Shown piece by piece: positions 1 to 7,300 of a DNA stretch of 9,217 bases. The position numbers and the translations under genes were made by a program. Position 1 is the stretch's first letter. Every line of letters begins with the position of its first letter. This DNA comes from Tannerellaceae bacterium (lineage in GTDB: Bacteria > Bacteroidota > Bacteroidia > Bacteroidales > Tannerellaceae): positions 1 to 9,217 of the forward strand of contig JAIRZN010000056.1 in the NCBI GenBank assembly GCA_031267205.1, given 5' to 3'. The notes below the pieces were generated by a model that saw only the letters and a list, made by a program, of their open reading frames with translations, searched no databases and was not told the DNA's origin.

Positions 1-506
1 AGTGTGGAGGAAGTCTTTATTGTTTTCCTAAGGAACAAGTCAAAATCGCATATATTATCATAAGTCAAATCCTGAAACGTCTTTATATTTTCAAAAGCTT
101 CAATTTTCCCTATTAAAGCCTTATGATCATGACCGTACCCAATCCCATATTCTTTTTTTAGCATCTCCGCCTTAACAAATTTTATAAAAGAATCTGTGTT
201 TATGTTCTTGGCATTCCAATTCTTGGCATCCTTTAGTGTCACGCACTTATCCGATAAAACAAACGCCTCTACCTTCCTAAACATATTCCTCGCCTTACCG
301 GTCACAAGAACAGCGTTATCATGGTTCCTGCATGTAAAACCATTTTTTGGCGAAAACTGGTTTTTGAAAAGATAGATGCCTGTCGAAATAAGTACCCTGT
401 CCTTTTTCCCTGTCAGTCTTACTTCGATTTGTAGCAGTCCCCTTCGACTGTCGTTGTCTGATACGTTCTTCCTGTCAAAAACGTATCTCAATTGAGTGTT
501 GTTCAT
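1..506 (-). CDS. Tyrosine recombinase / site-specific integrase, N-terminal part (runs off left edge)
   Basis: I translated this from the ATG at 506-504; it stays open for 168 codons to the window edge, so only the N-terminal part is present. The first ~75 residues (start MNNTQLRYVFDRK, then VRLTGKKDRVLISTGIYLFKNQF) look like the arm-DNA-binding domain of Bacteroidetes integrases, where a lysine/arginine-rich beta sheet is followed by 'STGI'. The stretch around residues 120-163 (GHDHKALIGKIEAFENI, then FQDLTYDNICDFDLFLRK) matches the SAM-like core-binding domain. The catalytic R-H-R-Y domain would lie beyond the left edge, so activity cannot be judged. In this family the enzyme integrates or excises conjugative elements or prophages, or inverts short DNA segments. 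The gene is clearly AT-richer than the genes to the right, which suits a mobile element extending leftwards. Family assignment is by recalled similarity. Confidence 0.85.
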   Translation of the reverse strand, partial: MNNTQLRYVFDRKNVSDNDSRRGLLQIEVRLTGKKDRVLISTGIYLFKNQFSPKNGFTCRNHDNAVLVTGKARNMFRKVEAFVLSDKCVTLKDAKNWNAKNINTDSFIKFVKAEMLKKEYGIGYGHDHKALIGKIEAFENIKTFQDLTYDNICDFDLFLRKTIKTSST

Positions 507-527
507 GATTGCAAATTATTTAGTCGA

Positions 528-535
528 CAAATATA
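528..535 (-). promoter_or_regulatory. Putative -7 box of the integrase promoter
   Basis: Read on the minus strand this is TATATTTG, a full match to the Bacteroidetes -7 consensus TAnnTTTG. It lies 21 bp upstream of the integrase ATG, which leaves room for a short leader. No TTTG is seen at the usual -33 spacing; that place (about 555-558) is occupied by one arm of the palindrome at 550-585. Confidence 0.5.
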
Positions 536-549
536 GAATTTTTCGCACT

Positions 550-585
550 ATTCTTCGCACTTAACCTTAGAACGGTGCGAAGAAT
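550..585. promoter_or_regulatory. Perfect 11-bp inverted repeat upstream of the integrase (possible operator or arm-type site)
   Basis: ATTCTTCGCAC at 550-560 and its exact reverse complement GTGCGAAGAAT at 575-585 are separated by 14 bp. A related third arm, TTTCGCAC, lies at 541-548, in direct orientation 12 bp from the left arm. The left arm covers the expected -33 region of the integrase promoter, so a bound protein would block transcription. Recombinase or excisionase arm-type binding is the alternative. The repeat is directly visible; the function is inference. Confidence 0.5.
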
Positions 586-651
586 GGGCTTAATTTGCAC
601 AAGACGCAATTTTCGCCGACACTCATAACCCGCTTTAAACCTGCATTAAAT

Positions 652-679
652 AAAAAAAACCACCTTGCGAGCGGTTTTT
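652..679 (-). terminator. Rho-independent terminator hairpin
   Basis: On the minus strand the arm AAAAACCGCT faces GGTGGTTTTT around a five-base loop (CGCAA). This gives a ten-pair stem with two G-U pairs, and the run of eight T continues from the descending arm. On the plus strand the hairpin also ends in TTTTT, so it may work in both directions. It would shield the integrase from transcription coming from the right. No gene ending just to its right on the minus strand was recognised. Confidence 0.55.
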
Positions 680-701
680 AGTGGAATCACTGCGGGATTT
701 A

Positions 702-719
702 CGCTACTATCCCTCACGC
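702..719 (-). repeat. Dispersed-type intergenic motif, copy 1
   Basis: Read on the minus strand this is GCGTGAGGGATAGTAGCG. A second copy lies on the plus strand at 2464-2481 with 16 of 18 bases identical. Both copies are preceded by a CGAC...GCG block and followed by a CCCGCA block, so the similarity is wider than the core. On the minus strand this copy is followed by the terminator hairpin. It looks like a repeated intergenic or 3'-end element. Confidence 0.45.
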
Positions 720-830
720 GAAGAACGCCCCGTCGCTCTCCGGCGCCGTATATCGGACAATAAAAAAAATACCGGCCTGCGTAGCAAGATATTTTGCGCC
801 TCCGGTGCAACGGACAATGCGAATATTTTT

Positions 831-1538
831 TGACGGAAGCTTCAACAAGTAGTCGATAAAGCTTCCGTCATTTTACTCTTACTCCAAAAATATTTCTTAA
901 GGCTTTCTAATTTTGACAGAAGCTTCAAAGAGTAATCGATGAAGCTTCTGTCATTTTACGCTTACTCCAAAAACATTTCTTGAGACTTTCTCATTTTGAC
1001 AGAAGCTCCAAAGAGTAATCGATGAAGCTTCTGTCATTTTATGCTTACTTCAAAAATATTTCTTGAGACTTTCTAATTTTGACAGGAGCTTCAATGAGTA
1101 GTCGATAGAGCTTCTGTCATTTTATTCTTACTTCAAAAATATATCTCGAAGCTTTCTCATTTTGACGGAAGCTTAAAAGAGTAGTCGATAGAGCTTCTGT
1201 CATTTTATTCTTACTTCAAAAATATATTTTGAAGCTTTCTCATTTTGACGGAAGCTTCAACGAGTAGTCGATAAAGCTTCTATCATTTTACGCTTACCAC
1301 AAAAATATATTTTGAAGCTTTCTCATTTTGACGGAAGCTTCAAAGAGTAGTCGATAGAGCTTCTATCATTTTACTTTTACCACAAAAATATATTTTGAAG
1401 CTTTCTAATTTTGACGGAAGCTTCAACGAGTAGTCGATAGAGCTTCTATCATTTTACCCTTACTTCAAAAATATTCCTTGAAGCTTTCTCATTTTGACGG
1501 AAGCATCAACGAGTAGTCGATCGAGCTTCTATCATTTT
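831..1538. repeat. Tandem array of nine 83-bp palindromic units
   Basis: Units begin (TGAC) at 831, 914, 997, 1080, 1163, 1246, 1329, 1412 and 1495, exactly 83 bp apart with no indels. The ninth copy stops after its first half at about 1538. Each unit opens with a 40-nt hairpin: a 13-nt arm of the TGACRGAAGCTTC type, a 14-nt loop containing AGTARTCGAT in all nine copies, and a complementary arm ending in GTCA or ATCA. An AT-rich half follows with CAAAAAYAT and, from unit 4 on, GAAGCTTTC. Neighbouring units share variants: 1-3 resemble each other (GAGACTTTC in 2-3) and 4-8 differ from them, as expected from stepwise tandem duplication. The period is not a multiple of three and there are no unique spacers, so neither a repeat protein nor a CRISPR array fits. 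Function unknown; the array ends about 20 bp before the probable promoter of the downstream gene. Confidence 0.95.
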
Positions 1539-1556
1539 GAAAAAATAACGTAAACA

Positions 1557-1587
1557 TTGCTGCGGTTCGGAAAATTACATATCTTTA
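1557..1587 (+). promoter_or_regulatory. Putative promoter of the DUF6261-like gene
   Basis: TATCTTTA at 1580-1587 resembles the Bacteroidetes -7 box TAnnTTTG with one mismatch. TTG at 1557-1559 lies 20 bp upstream, the usual distance for the -33 box. The start codon follows 31 bp after the -7 box. The -33 element begins only about 18 bp after the end of the 83-bp array, so proteins bound to the array could touch this promoter. Confidence 0.4.
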
Positions 1588-1618
1588 CAGCCGTAAGACC
1601 ATCTTTAAAGAATATTGT

Positions 1619-2407
1619 ATGAAAACTCTTGCAATCAAAGTGAAGTCCCGGCTTCTTAATCGCTTAAGGAACGACGAACATGCGGCGCTGCTCGGCAGTA
1701 TCGACATACTTATAGAAGCAAACAGTGAGGCGTTGCCGGAAATTCAGCCGCTGTACGGGAATTTCCACAGGCTGTATAGGGAAGAGGGCGGCATCTACAA
1801 GCGCGATGCAACGGCGGTGGAAACCAAATTCATAGTAGCCGTCCACCGGACGCGCCGCGCCGCTTTTATACTGGTCAGGCGCAGCGTGGAGGCGGCCTCG
1901 TATGATGACGACCCGGCGCTCAGGGACGCCGCAGCCATGCTCAAGGAGGTGCTGCGTAACCATCGTTCGGTCACGACCGTGTCGATGTACGAAGTCACGC
2001 CGCTGGTACATAACATGATCGAGGATCTGCGCAAGCCGCGTTACGTCGCGGCCGTTACGACGCTTGGGCTTGACGCCGCCGTCGGCAAACTGGAGGCGAG
2101 GAACGAAGAATTTAGGGATATATACCTCGAACGGGCGCACAACCGTGAAGTTTTCGACATACAAGGCAGTATGGAGGGGATACGCCCGAAAGTTAACAGC
2201 GCCTTCCTCGACCTCGCCGGCGGCATCAATGCATATTATCTGTCTAAACGGCTATCGGGCAAGGCCGACGCGGAGAATCCGTACAGGGACATCATCGTAT
2301 CAATAGACGGCTTTGTCGAGCAGGCCCGCCTCAACCTCGAACGCCGCAGGCGCGGAGCGCACAGGGCCAAAGACGACCCTGGCGACGTCGGCGCCCTCAT
2401 CCCCTAA
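1619..2407 (+). CDS. DUF6261-like protein of unknown function
   Basis: A 262-residue soluble protein with no signal peptide or membrane segment; most of it reads as amphipathic helices. It resembles the Bacteroidetes DUF6261 proteins I recall. The N-terminus has the 'L..RLRNDEH' type start (residues 12-21). Residues 158-171 carry LEARNEEFRDIYLE, a typical 'L...NE.F...Y..R' helix. Near residues 186-208 is a second helical block (EGIRPKVNSAFLDLAGGINAYY). The C-terminal 25 residues are charged (ERRRRGAHRAKDD) and probably disordered. No enzymatic motif is visible and the role of the family is not known to me. The ATG at 1619 is the first in frame, the following residues fit the family start, and a promoter lies just upstream. 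The gene is alone, convergent with the operon to the right and directly downstream of the 83-bp repeat array. Family call is fairly sure; function is open. Confidence 0.75.
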   Translation: MKTLAIKVKSRLLNRLRNDEHAALLGSIDILIEANSEALPEIQPLYGNFHRLYREEGGIYKRDATAVETKFIVAVHRTRRAAFILVRRSVEAASYDDDPALRDAAAMLKEVLRNHRSVTTVSMYEVTPLVHNMIEDLRKPRYVAAVTTLGLDAAVGKLEARNEEFRDIYLERAHNREVFDIQGSMEGIRPKVNSAFLDLAGGINAYYLSKRLSGKADAENPYRDIIVSIDGFVEQARLNLERRRRGAHRAKDDPGDVGALIP

Positions 2408-2554
2408 CACGCCCCGCACAGCGGAGCGCAGGCAGCTATATCCCCGGCCTCGACAGCGCCCGCGCGTGAGGGGAAGTAGCGAAAAAGCTCGACCCCGCAC
2501 GGTGGGTGCGCGCCTGTTCGCGAACAAAGTCCTGAAGTAATATTTTTTGATGTA
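2408..2554. other. Convergent intergenic gap between the DUF6261-like gene and ispF
   Basis: The gap holds copy 2 of the dispersed motif (2464-2481) and a small hairpin (CGCAC 2496-2500 pairing with GTGCG 2506-2510). It also holds a 12-bp palindrome TGTTCGCGAACA at 2515-2526. A T-run (2543-2548) follows on the plus strand, but too far from either stem to make a convincing terminator. Transcripts from both sides must end here, so a weak or bidirectional signal is expected. Confidence 0.4.
2464..2481 (+). repeat. Dispersed-type intergenic motif, copy 2
   Basis: GCGTGAGGGGAAGTAGCG matches the minus-strand motif at 702-719 in 16 of 18 bases. It sits 57 bp after the stop of the DUF6261-like gene, in the 3' region of that transcript. 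The two copies are in inverted orientation and bracket the repeat array plus the gene. Confidence 0.45.
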
Positions 2555-3037
2555 TTAAGGCATGTAGACGAGCGCCGTCGCATAAGCGGCGATGCCCTCG
2601 CGGCGGCCGGTGAATCCCATTCGCTCGGTCGTCGTGGCTTTTATAGATATATCGCAAGGGTCTGCTTGCATGACTTCGGCAAGCGTTGTTTTCATTGCAT
2701 AGATATGCGGATTCAATTTTGGTTGCTCTGCGACGACGGTAGCGTCCATATTTCCCAGCTCGTATCCGGCTTCGTGGACGAGCTTCATGGTATCGCCAAG
2801 AAGTATCTTGCTGTCTATGTCCTTGTAGCGGCCGTCGGTATCGGGGAAGTGGTGGCCTATGTCGCGCATACCGGCGGCGCCGAGCAGTGCGTCGCAGATG
2901 GCATGTATCAAGACGTCGGCATCGCTGTGACCCTGCAAGCCTGCCGGATGTTCGATCCGTATGCCTCCGAGCCATAGCTCGCGTCCCGGCGTCAGCGCGT
3001 GCGCATCGTATCCGAAGCCTACACGTATTTTATTCAT
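2555..3037 (-). CDS. ispF: 2-C-methyl-D-erythritol 2,4-cyclodiphosphate synthase
   Basis: IspF converts CDP-methylerythritol 2-phosphate to methylerythritol 2,4-cyclodiphosphate with release of CMP, in the cytosolic MEP route to isoprenoids. The 160-residue length is normal for this homotrimeric enzyme. The zinc ligands are visible as D11 and H13 in GFGYDAH and H45 in the SDADVLIH helix (E. coli D8, H10, H42). H37 in GHSDAD and the DIGHHFPDTD loop (59-68) belong to the active site. Residues 133-150 (KATTTERMGFTGRREGIA) form the conserved nucleotide-binding segment. Nothing essential is missing. Its ATG shares one base with the porV stop (TAATG), so translation is probably coupled to porV. As I recall, ispF follows porU-porV in Porphyromonas too. 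It is the last gene of the operon. Confidence 0.97.
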   Translation of the reverse strand: MNKIRVGFGYDAHALTPGRELWLGGIRIEHPAGLQGHSDADVLIHAICDALLGAAGMRDIGHHFPDTDGRYKDIDSKILLGDTMKLVHEAGYELGNMDATVVAEQPKLNPHIYAMKTTLAEVMQADPCDISIKATTTERMGFTGRREGIAAYATALVYMP

Positions 3038-4212
3038 TACCTGAAAAGGTTTTTGATTCCGTCCATATCGAAGGAGAGCGAGAAACGCAAGGTTTGATCC
3101 AGCGGATTGCTGGGGACGGTACTTATAAGGTAGGCTGCGTCGAGCTGGAACACGCTCATGCGGAACCCTGCTCCTACTGAGAAGTACTGACGATTGCCTT
3201 TATATGGGTTTTCGTAATAATAACCGCCACGGAGGAAGAACTGGTCATTGTAGCTGTATTCGGCGCCTAAGGAGAAATTTATTTCCCTCAACTCTTCGCT
3301 AAAGCCGCCCGGAGCGTCGTAGAATGATTTGAAGATACCGGTCATGAACGACATGGTGTTGTATTCTGTCCTCAGCCGGTCGTAGTTGGCTTGTTCTTCT
3401 TCTGTATTGCCTCTGACTTTGGGGAGGCTGGGGACGAGGTATTTGCTCATGTCCAAGTAAACGCCTATGCGGTTGTAGTCGTCGAGCGGATAAAGCAGTC
3501 CTGTTCCTATTTTCAGTGTCGTGGGAATAAACTCGTTTGTCGTACCTCCGTCGTATGATATTTTGGTTCCTATATTGGAGACATTAAAGCCGAATGTCCA
3601 GAGGCTTTCCGTATTGCCGAGTATAACGTATTTCTCCAAATAACCTGATACGTCGGCGGCGACCGAATTACCGGGTACCATCTCGTCACTCTGGTCGCTC
3701 ATGTCCGAACGTATATACCGGGCCGTTACCGCCATGGAATATAGTTCCGACAGTTTGCGGCTATAGCTTACATCTACCGCCATTTCATACGGGTTCAACC
3801 GGTTGTAGGGGACTGTTTCTCCGATGTGGGTCTCCGTTATTTCGCCCAGCGTAAAATAGCGCAGGGAGGCGCTGACGGCCTGGTTGTCGTTCTGTCCTAT
3901 CTTGTAAAATCCCGACATATAAGCCAGGGCGACGTCGTTCACAAGCCGCCGCAGCCACGGCGTATACGACATACCTATGCCTGCATTGCTGTAATGGAAG
4001 GTGTACTTGGCCGGGTTCCAGTATTGGGAAGCGATGTCGGGGCCGCTCGCTACGCCATTGTCGCCCATTGCGCCGGCCCGCGCATCGGGAGCGATAGAGA
4101 GCGAGGGTACGGCTGTGTTGACGGGAGCGAAGCTTTTGTCTTGCGCCCACGCAGAGCTTGCAAGAAACATGCAGGCTGTTATATGGAGAGATTTTCTTAC
4201 TATTCCTTTCAT
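3037..4212 (-). CDS. porV: Type IX secretion outer-membrane protein PorV (LptO)
   Basis: PorV is a FadL-like outer-membrane beta-barrel of the type IX secretion system. It receives substrates emerging from the SprA/Sov translocon by their C-terminal domain and delivers them to PorU for cleavage and surface attachment. The 391-residue length fits the family. A signal peptide spans residues 1-23 (basic MKGIVRK, hydrophobic core, SSAWA) with likely cleavage before Q24. The early block PSLSIAPDARAGAMGDNGVA and then the QYWNPAKY stretch (residues ~36-70) are the family hallmark. Alternating aromatic/polar beta strands follow to the end, which finishes with RFSLSFDMDG. The start at 4212 is chosen because it gives a complete signal peptide. 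The gene lies 137 bp downstream of porU, the longest gap in this operon, and overlaps ispF by one base. Confidence 0.95.
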   Translation of the reverse strand: MKGIVRKSLHITACMFLASSAWAQDKSFAPVNTAVPSLSIAPDARAGAMGDNGVASGPDIASQYWNPAKYTFHYSNAGIGMSYTPWLRRLVNDVALAYMSGFYKIGQNDNQAVSASLRYFTLGEITETHIGETVPYNRLNPYEMAVDVSYSRKLSELYSMAVTARYIRSDMSDQSDEMVPGNSVAADVSGYLEKYVILGNTESLWTFGFNVSNIGTKISYDGGTTNEFIPTTLKIGTGLLYPLDDYNRIGVYLDMSKYLVPSLPKVRGNTEEEQANYDRLRTEYNTMSFMTGIFKSFYDAPGGFSEELREINFSLGAEYSYNDQFFLRGGYYYENPYKGNRQYFSVGAGFRMSVFQLDAAYLISTVPSNPLDQTLRFSLSFDMDGIKNLFR

Positions 4213-4349
4213 GCGAATATCTTTTTTTAAGGGTAGGCATGGAACTCCGCAGTCTGTTCCCTTATAGCCGTAGGCGTGAACAGTGGTTGCATGCGTCGCT
4301 TCATACGAACAAAAATTTAATAACTCTATAAACTAACGAAGGCCTCGTT
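4213..4349 (-). other. porU-porV intergenic gap with weak promoter and hairpins
   Basis: Right after the porU stop, AACGA (4335-4339) and TCGTT (4345-4349) form a five-pair hairpin without a long T-run, at best an attenuator. On the minus strand AATTTTTG at 4310-4317 resembles the TAnnTTTG box with one mismatch. TTCG at 4337-4340 lies 19 bp upstream, so an internal porV promoter is possible but weakly supported. GGAAC (4241-4245) and GTTCC (4256-4260) form a small stem in the porV leader. Confidence 0.3.
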
Positions 4350-7300
4350 TTATTGTGCGAGTATCACCAATTTCCCTGATCGCGCATCTTCTTCTCCCTT
4401 GTTAGTGCGGATAGAGGCGCGGTATATGTAGACGCCCGGACGGAGGCGCGAACCGTTGTCGCTCGTCAGGTTCCATTCAACAGAGTAGGGGGCCTCCATG
4501 GGCGACGTCCCGCTCTCTTCCTTTTGCCACCAGAGGCGTCCGCTCATGTCGTAGACCCTGATATTAACTTGCAGTACGCTTTCGGGACGGTCGTGGTAGA
4601 TGAGGAATTGTATGTTCTCGCGGGCAGGAACGGGCGTGGCGACGATTTTAGATATCAGCGGCCTCACATCTTCGATTACTTCAAACGTAAAGGTGCGCAA
4701 CGTTGGATTATTCGCTACGTCCCATACTTTGAACTCGGCCGTGTGCACGCCGGCCGTCAGGGCGGGGACGGAGAATGTCACAAGGCCTTCGCCTGTACTT
4801 CCCGCATCGGGCAAGAGCCGGTAAGCGGAGTTGAGGTTGTAGTTCCAGGCCGGACGATTGTCTATCGACAGCATTATGTCGTGGCCGATGCTGCTGCCGC
4901 TTATGTTCACGCCCGACTTATCCCACAGCTTGGCTACGAACAGCGGCGTGGCGTTCACCTTTCCTCCGTCGGCGAAGGCGGGACTGTTCATATACAGCTC
5001 GCGTATTTCAGGGCCTTCGGTATCTTGTTCAGGGTTGTCGGACGAGCCGCCTATGAGAAGGTCGCTGAAGTAGCCTTGCGCCTCTATACCGAGGCTGTCT
5101 GCCGATGCATACAGGTTCATCAGGCCGTAGTCGCCGGAGTAGGATATATCTTTTGGTACGGTGAACGAGAACTCGAAGTTCCCGCCATGCACGCTGTTGT
5201 TGCCTGTGTAGAGCGTATACGGGTAATCGGTGAACGTCAGCGTATCGCCGGTGTGGTTGTTGTCCAAGGTGCGGATGGTTTGTTTGCTGTCTAAGACGGT
5301 CACGTTGAGCGAGCCTGAAAAGTTTGAGGCTGCCGTTTCGCCGTCGGGCATCAGTATCCTTCCTTTCACCGTCATCCTGTCCAATGCCTTGACGGGAATA
5401 TCGACGCCGGCTTCAACCTCCTTGCCGTTTATGTGCGTGACTTGTATGTTGTACTCCGGGTAAGCGGGCTTCATGGCGGGGTCGCCAATGAGGATAAAGT
5501 TGAACTTATTCGTGTCCGTGAGGCCGCTTTTGGTTTTACGGATAATATCGCCTAAGGCGAGGCGGCTGCCGTCGGGGTTCCGGCTGAAGAGCCGGCTGAC
5601 AAGGAGGCTATTTAGTGCGAAGTTGTTATTTGAGTATACTACACGGGTGGTAGTAAACATTGCTATGCCGCCGCTCTTCTGGAGGAAGACGCTCTCGCCG
5701 GCCGACGTAGACGTGTCGTCAAAGCGGGTGAAATCACAGGTGGCTGTTATCCACAGAGGCAGGCAGGGGTAGGAAAAACGTGCGATGTCGGAGCTCGTCA
5801 GCACGTCTTCGTCGCTAAGCTTTGTGGTGCTTCCGTGACCTGTATAGTTGATGACCAACAGGCCGTCCTGGAGTTGCTTCAGGATATTGCGCTTCACGTC
5901 GGGATATTGCGACCCTGCCTTCTTATAGGCGTCGAAGTATATCTTGTTAACAAGGAAGCCGGGGCGCTCGGTATTCACGAGCTCGGCCAGACGGTCGGCG
6001 TAAGCCATGTGCTCGAGGCTGTATGGCGGTGAATCCGACGAGCTGCCGTCGTCGGCGACGAAGCTGATACGATTCTTCCACGCCCCCGTCAGGCTGTTGT
6101 CCGAGTATGCAAGTATCTTATCCACCGCTATGGCGGCCTCCTCGACGGTACGCGCCGGTATGCGGCCTATGCCGAGCTGGATGGCGGCCGTTGTAAAGGG
6201 CGTATCTTCGAGCGAGCCGAAGTAGTCGTCGGTTACGTATGAATATTCATTCAGCGAGTTCGCCGACTGGTAGGTCAGGAGCATATTTGCGGTCGAGGCG
6301 CTCTGCCAGGCGGCCGTAAGAAGGCGGTTATCATAAGCCCCGTCTCCGAAGAGGAGGAGATACTTTGGCTTCTCGGCCTCCGTGCCTGCGCGGTCGTATA
6401 ACATCTTCATGAAACGGCGGTAGGCGGTAGCGTCGGGGGTTCCGCTCGAAAACTCGTTATATATCTGTGCCGGGCTTACGACCTCTACCTTCAGCCCGTC
6501 GGCCGTGCGACGCTTCGAGGCTATCCGCTCGGCTTGCGCGCGCAGGCCGTCCCTGACAATGATGACCATATCGGTTACTCCCGTCCCGTGAAGGTTCTGG
6601 TTCCCTACTTCGCCTGCACTCTTCCACCCGCCGAGCGTCCGGTCGGTTTGTACGGCTGCAAACTCGCGCAACTCGCCTGCGGGGATGCCGAACGTCAGTT
6701 CATTGCCGCTCAAAGTGGCTTCCACGAGGCGGGGATTAAGGCCGTCGGTGATGTCGAGTATGATGGTGTTGGCGTCGGCGTTACGGACAACGAAGCGCGA
6801 GGCGTTGCGCCGCGAGGCTATACTGCGGAATATCGTGTACTCGCCGTATACCTGGAGGTTCCGCTTTGCCTGAAGGCGGACATAGTCTATGTGCACGTTT
6901 TCGTCGCCTGTATTGTTGTAGGCGACGGCGACGGCGGGCGATTCCTGCTTCTCGCCTCCCCACTCGGCCGTCGTCGAGGCGGCTATACCTTTATTATATG
7001 TGTCGGAGGGGCTGACCGTGCGTATGCTTAAATCTATCAACGTTGCGCCGTCTATGCTCAGCGTGGCGCGACCGGCCGCAGACTTCGGGCGGGCGATGAA
7101 GCGCATCGTAACCTTGCCCGGTTCGCTCGTTATGCCGGGCATCCGCAACGTGGCGCGGTCGAGCGTATACGAGCCGGCGGCGGCGAAGGAGCGTCCGAAC
7201 AGTTCACGGCCGGACTTGTTGACCGAGTACAGGTCTTCTTCGTACAACACGTAGTCGTCGAACGTATCTATGGAGACTGCTGCGCCTTGCGCCGGCGTGG

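Larger units (their letters stand above)
510..599. repeat. 9-bp inverted repeat pair flanking the integrase promoter
   Basis: TGCAAATTA at 510-518 and its exact inverse TAATTTGCA at 591-599 bracket the 72 bp that hold the integrase -7 box and the 11-bp palindrome. The arms are short and AT-rich, so chance is possible. Short inverted repeats around a promoter next to a recombinase are the layout of small invertible switches. Confidence 0.3.
586..830. other. Intergenic stretch between integrase promoter and repeat array, no gene found
   Basis: No coding region, tRNA or rRNA could be recognised on either strand. Besides the hairpin at 652-679 and the dispersed-type motif at 702-719, it contains two direct copies of CGGACAAT (754-761 and 811-818). 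Each is followed by an A/T-rich run, and between them lies a weak ACCGG/CCGGT inverted pair (771-775 and 802-806). The GC-rich block 720-755 differs in composition from the AT-rich DNA on both sides. Confidence 0.5.

Noticed and set aside
586..830. tRNA as an integration target beside the integrase
   Set aside because: No cloverleaf, T-arm (GGTTCAAATC type) or CCA end could be found on either strand.
831..1538. CRISPR array
   Set aside because: The whole 83-bp period is repeated; there are no unique spacers between short repeats and no cas genes in view.
831..1538. TTGACA/TTGACG in each unit as a row of -35 promoter boxes
   Set aside because: Bacteroidetes promoters use TTTG and TAnnTTTG; no matching downstream box occurs at proper distance in the units, and TTGAC is the first part of the hairpin arm.
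2436..2975. Open frames overlapping ispF and the end of the DUF6261-like gene
   Set aside because: They are alternative-frame shadows of genes with clear family motifs, and the predicted proteins have low-complexity Arg-rich composition.
4524..5294. Long plus-strand open frame opposite porU (256 codons)
   Set aside because: It lies wholly antisense to the well-supported C-terminal half of porU. GC-rich genes often leave open antisense frames, and no family features were seen.
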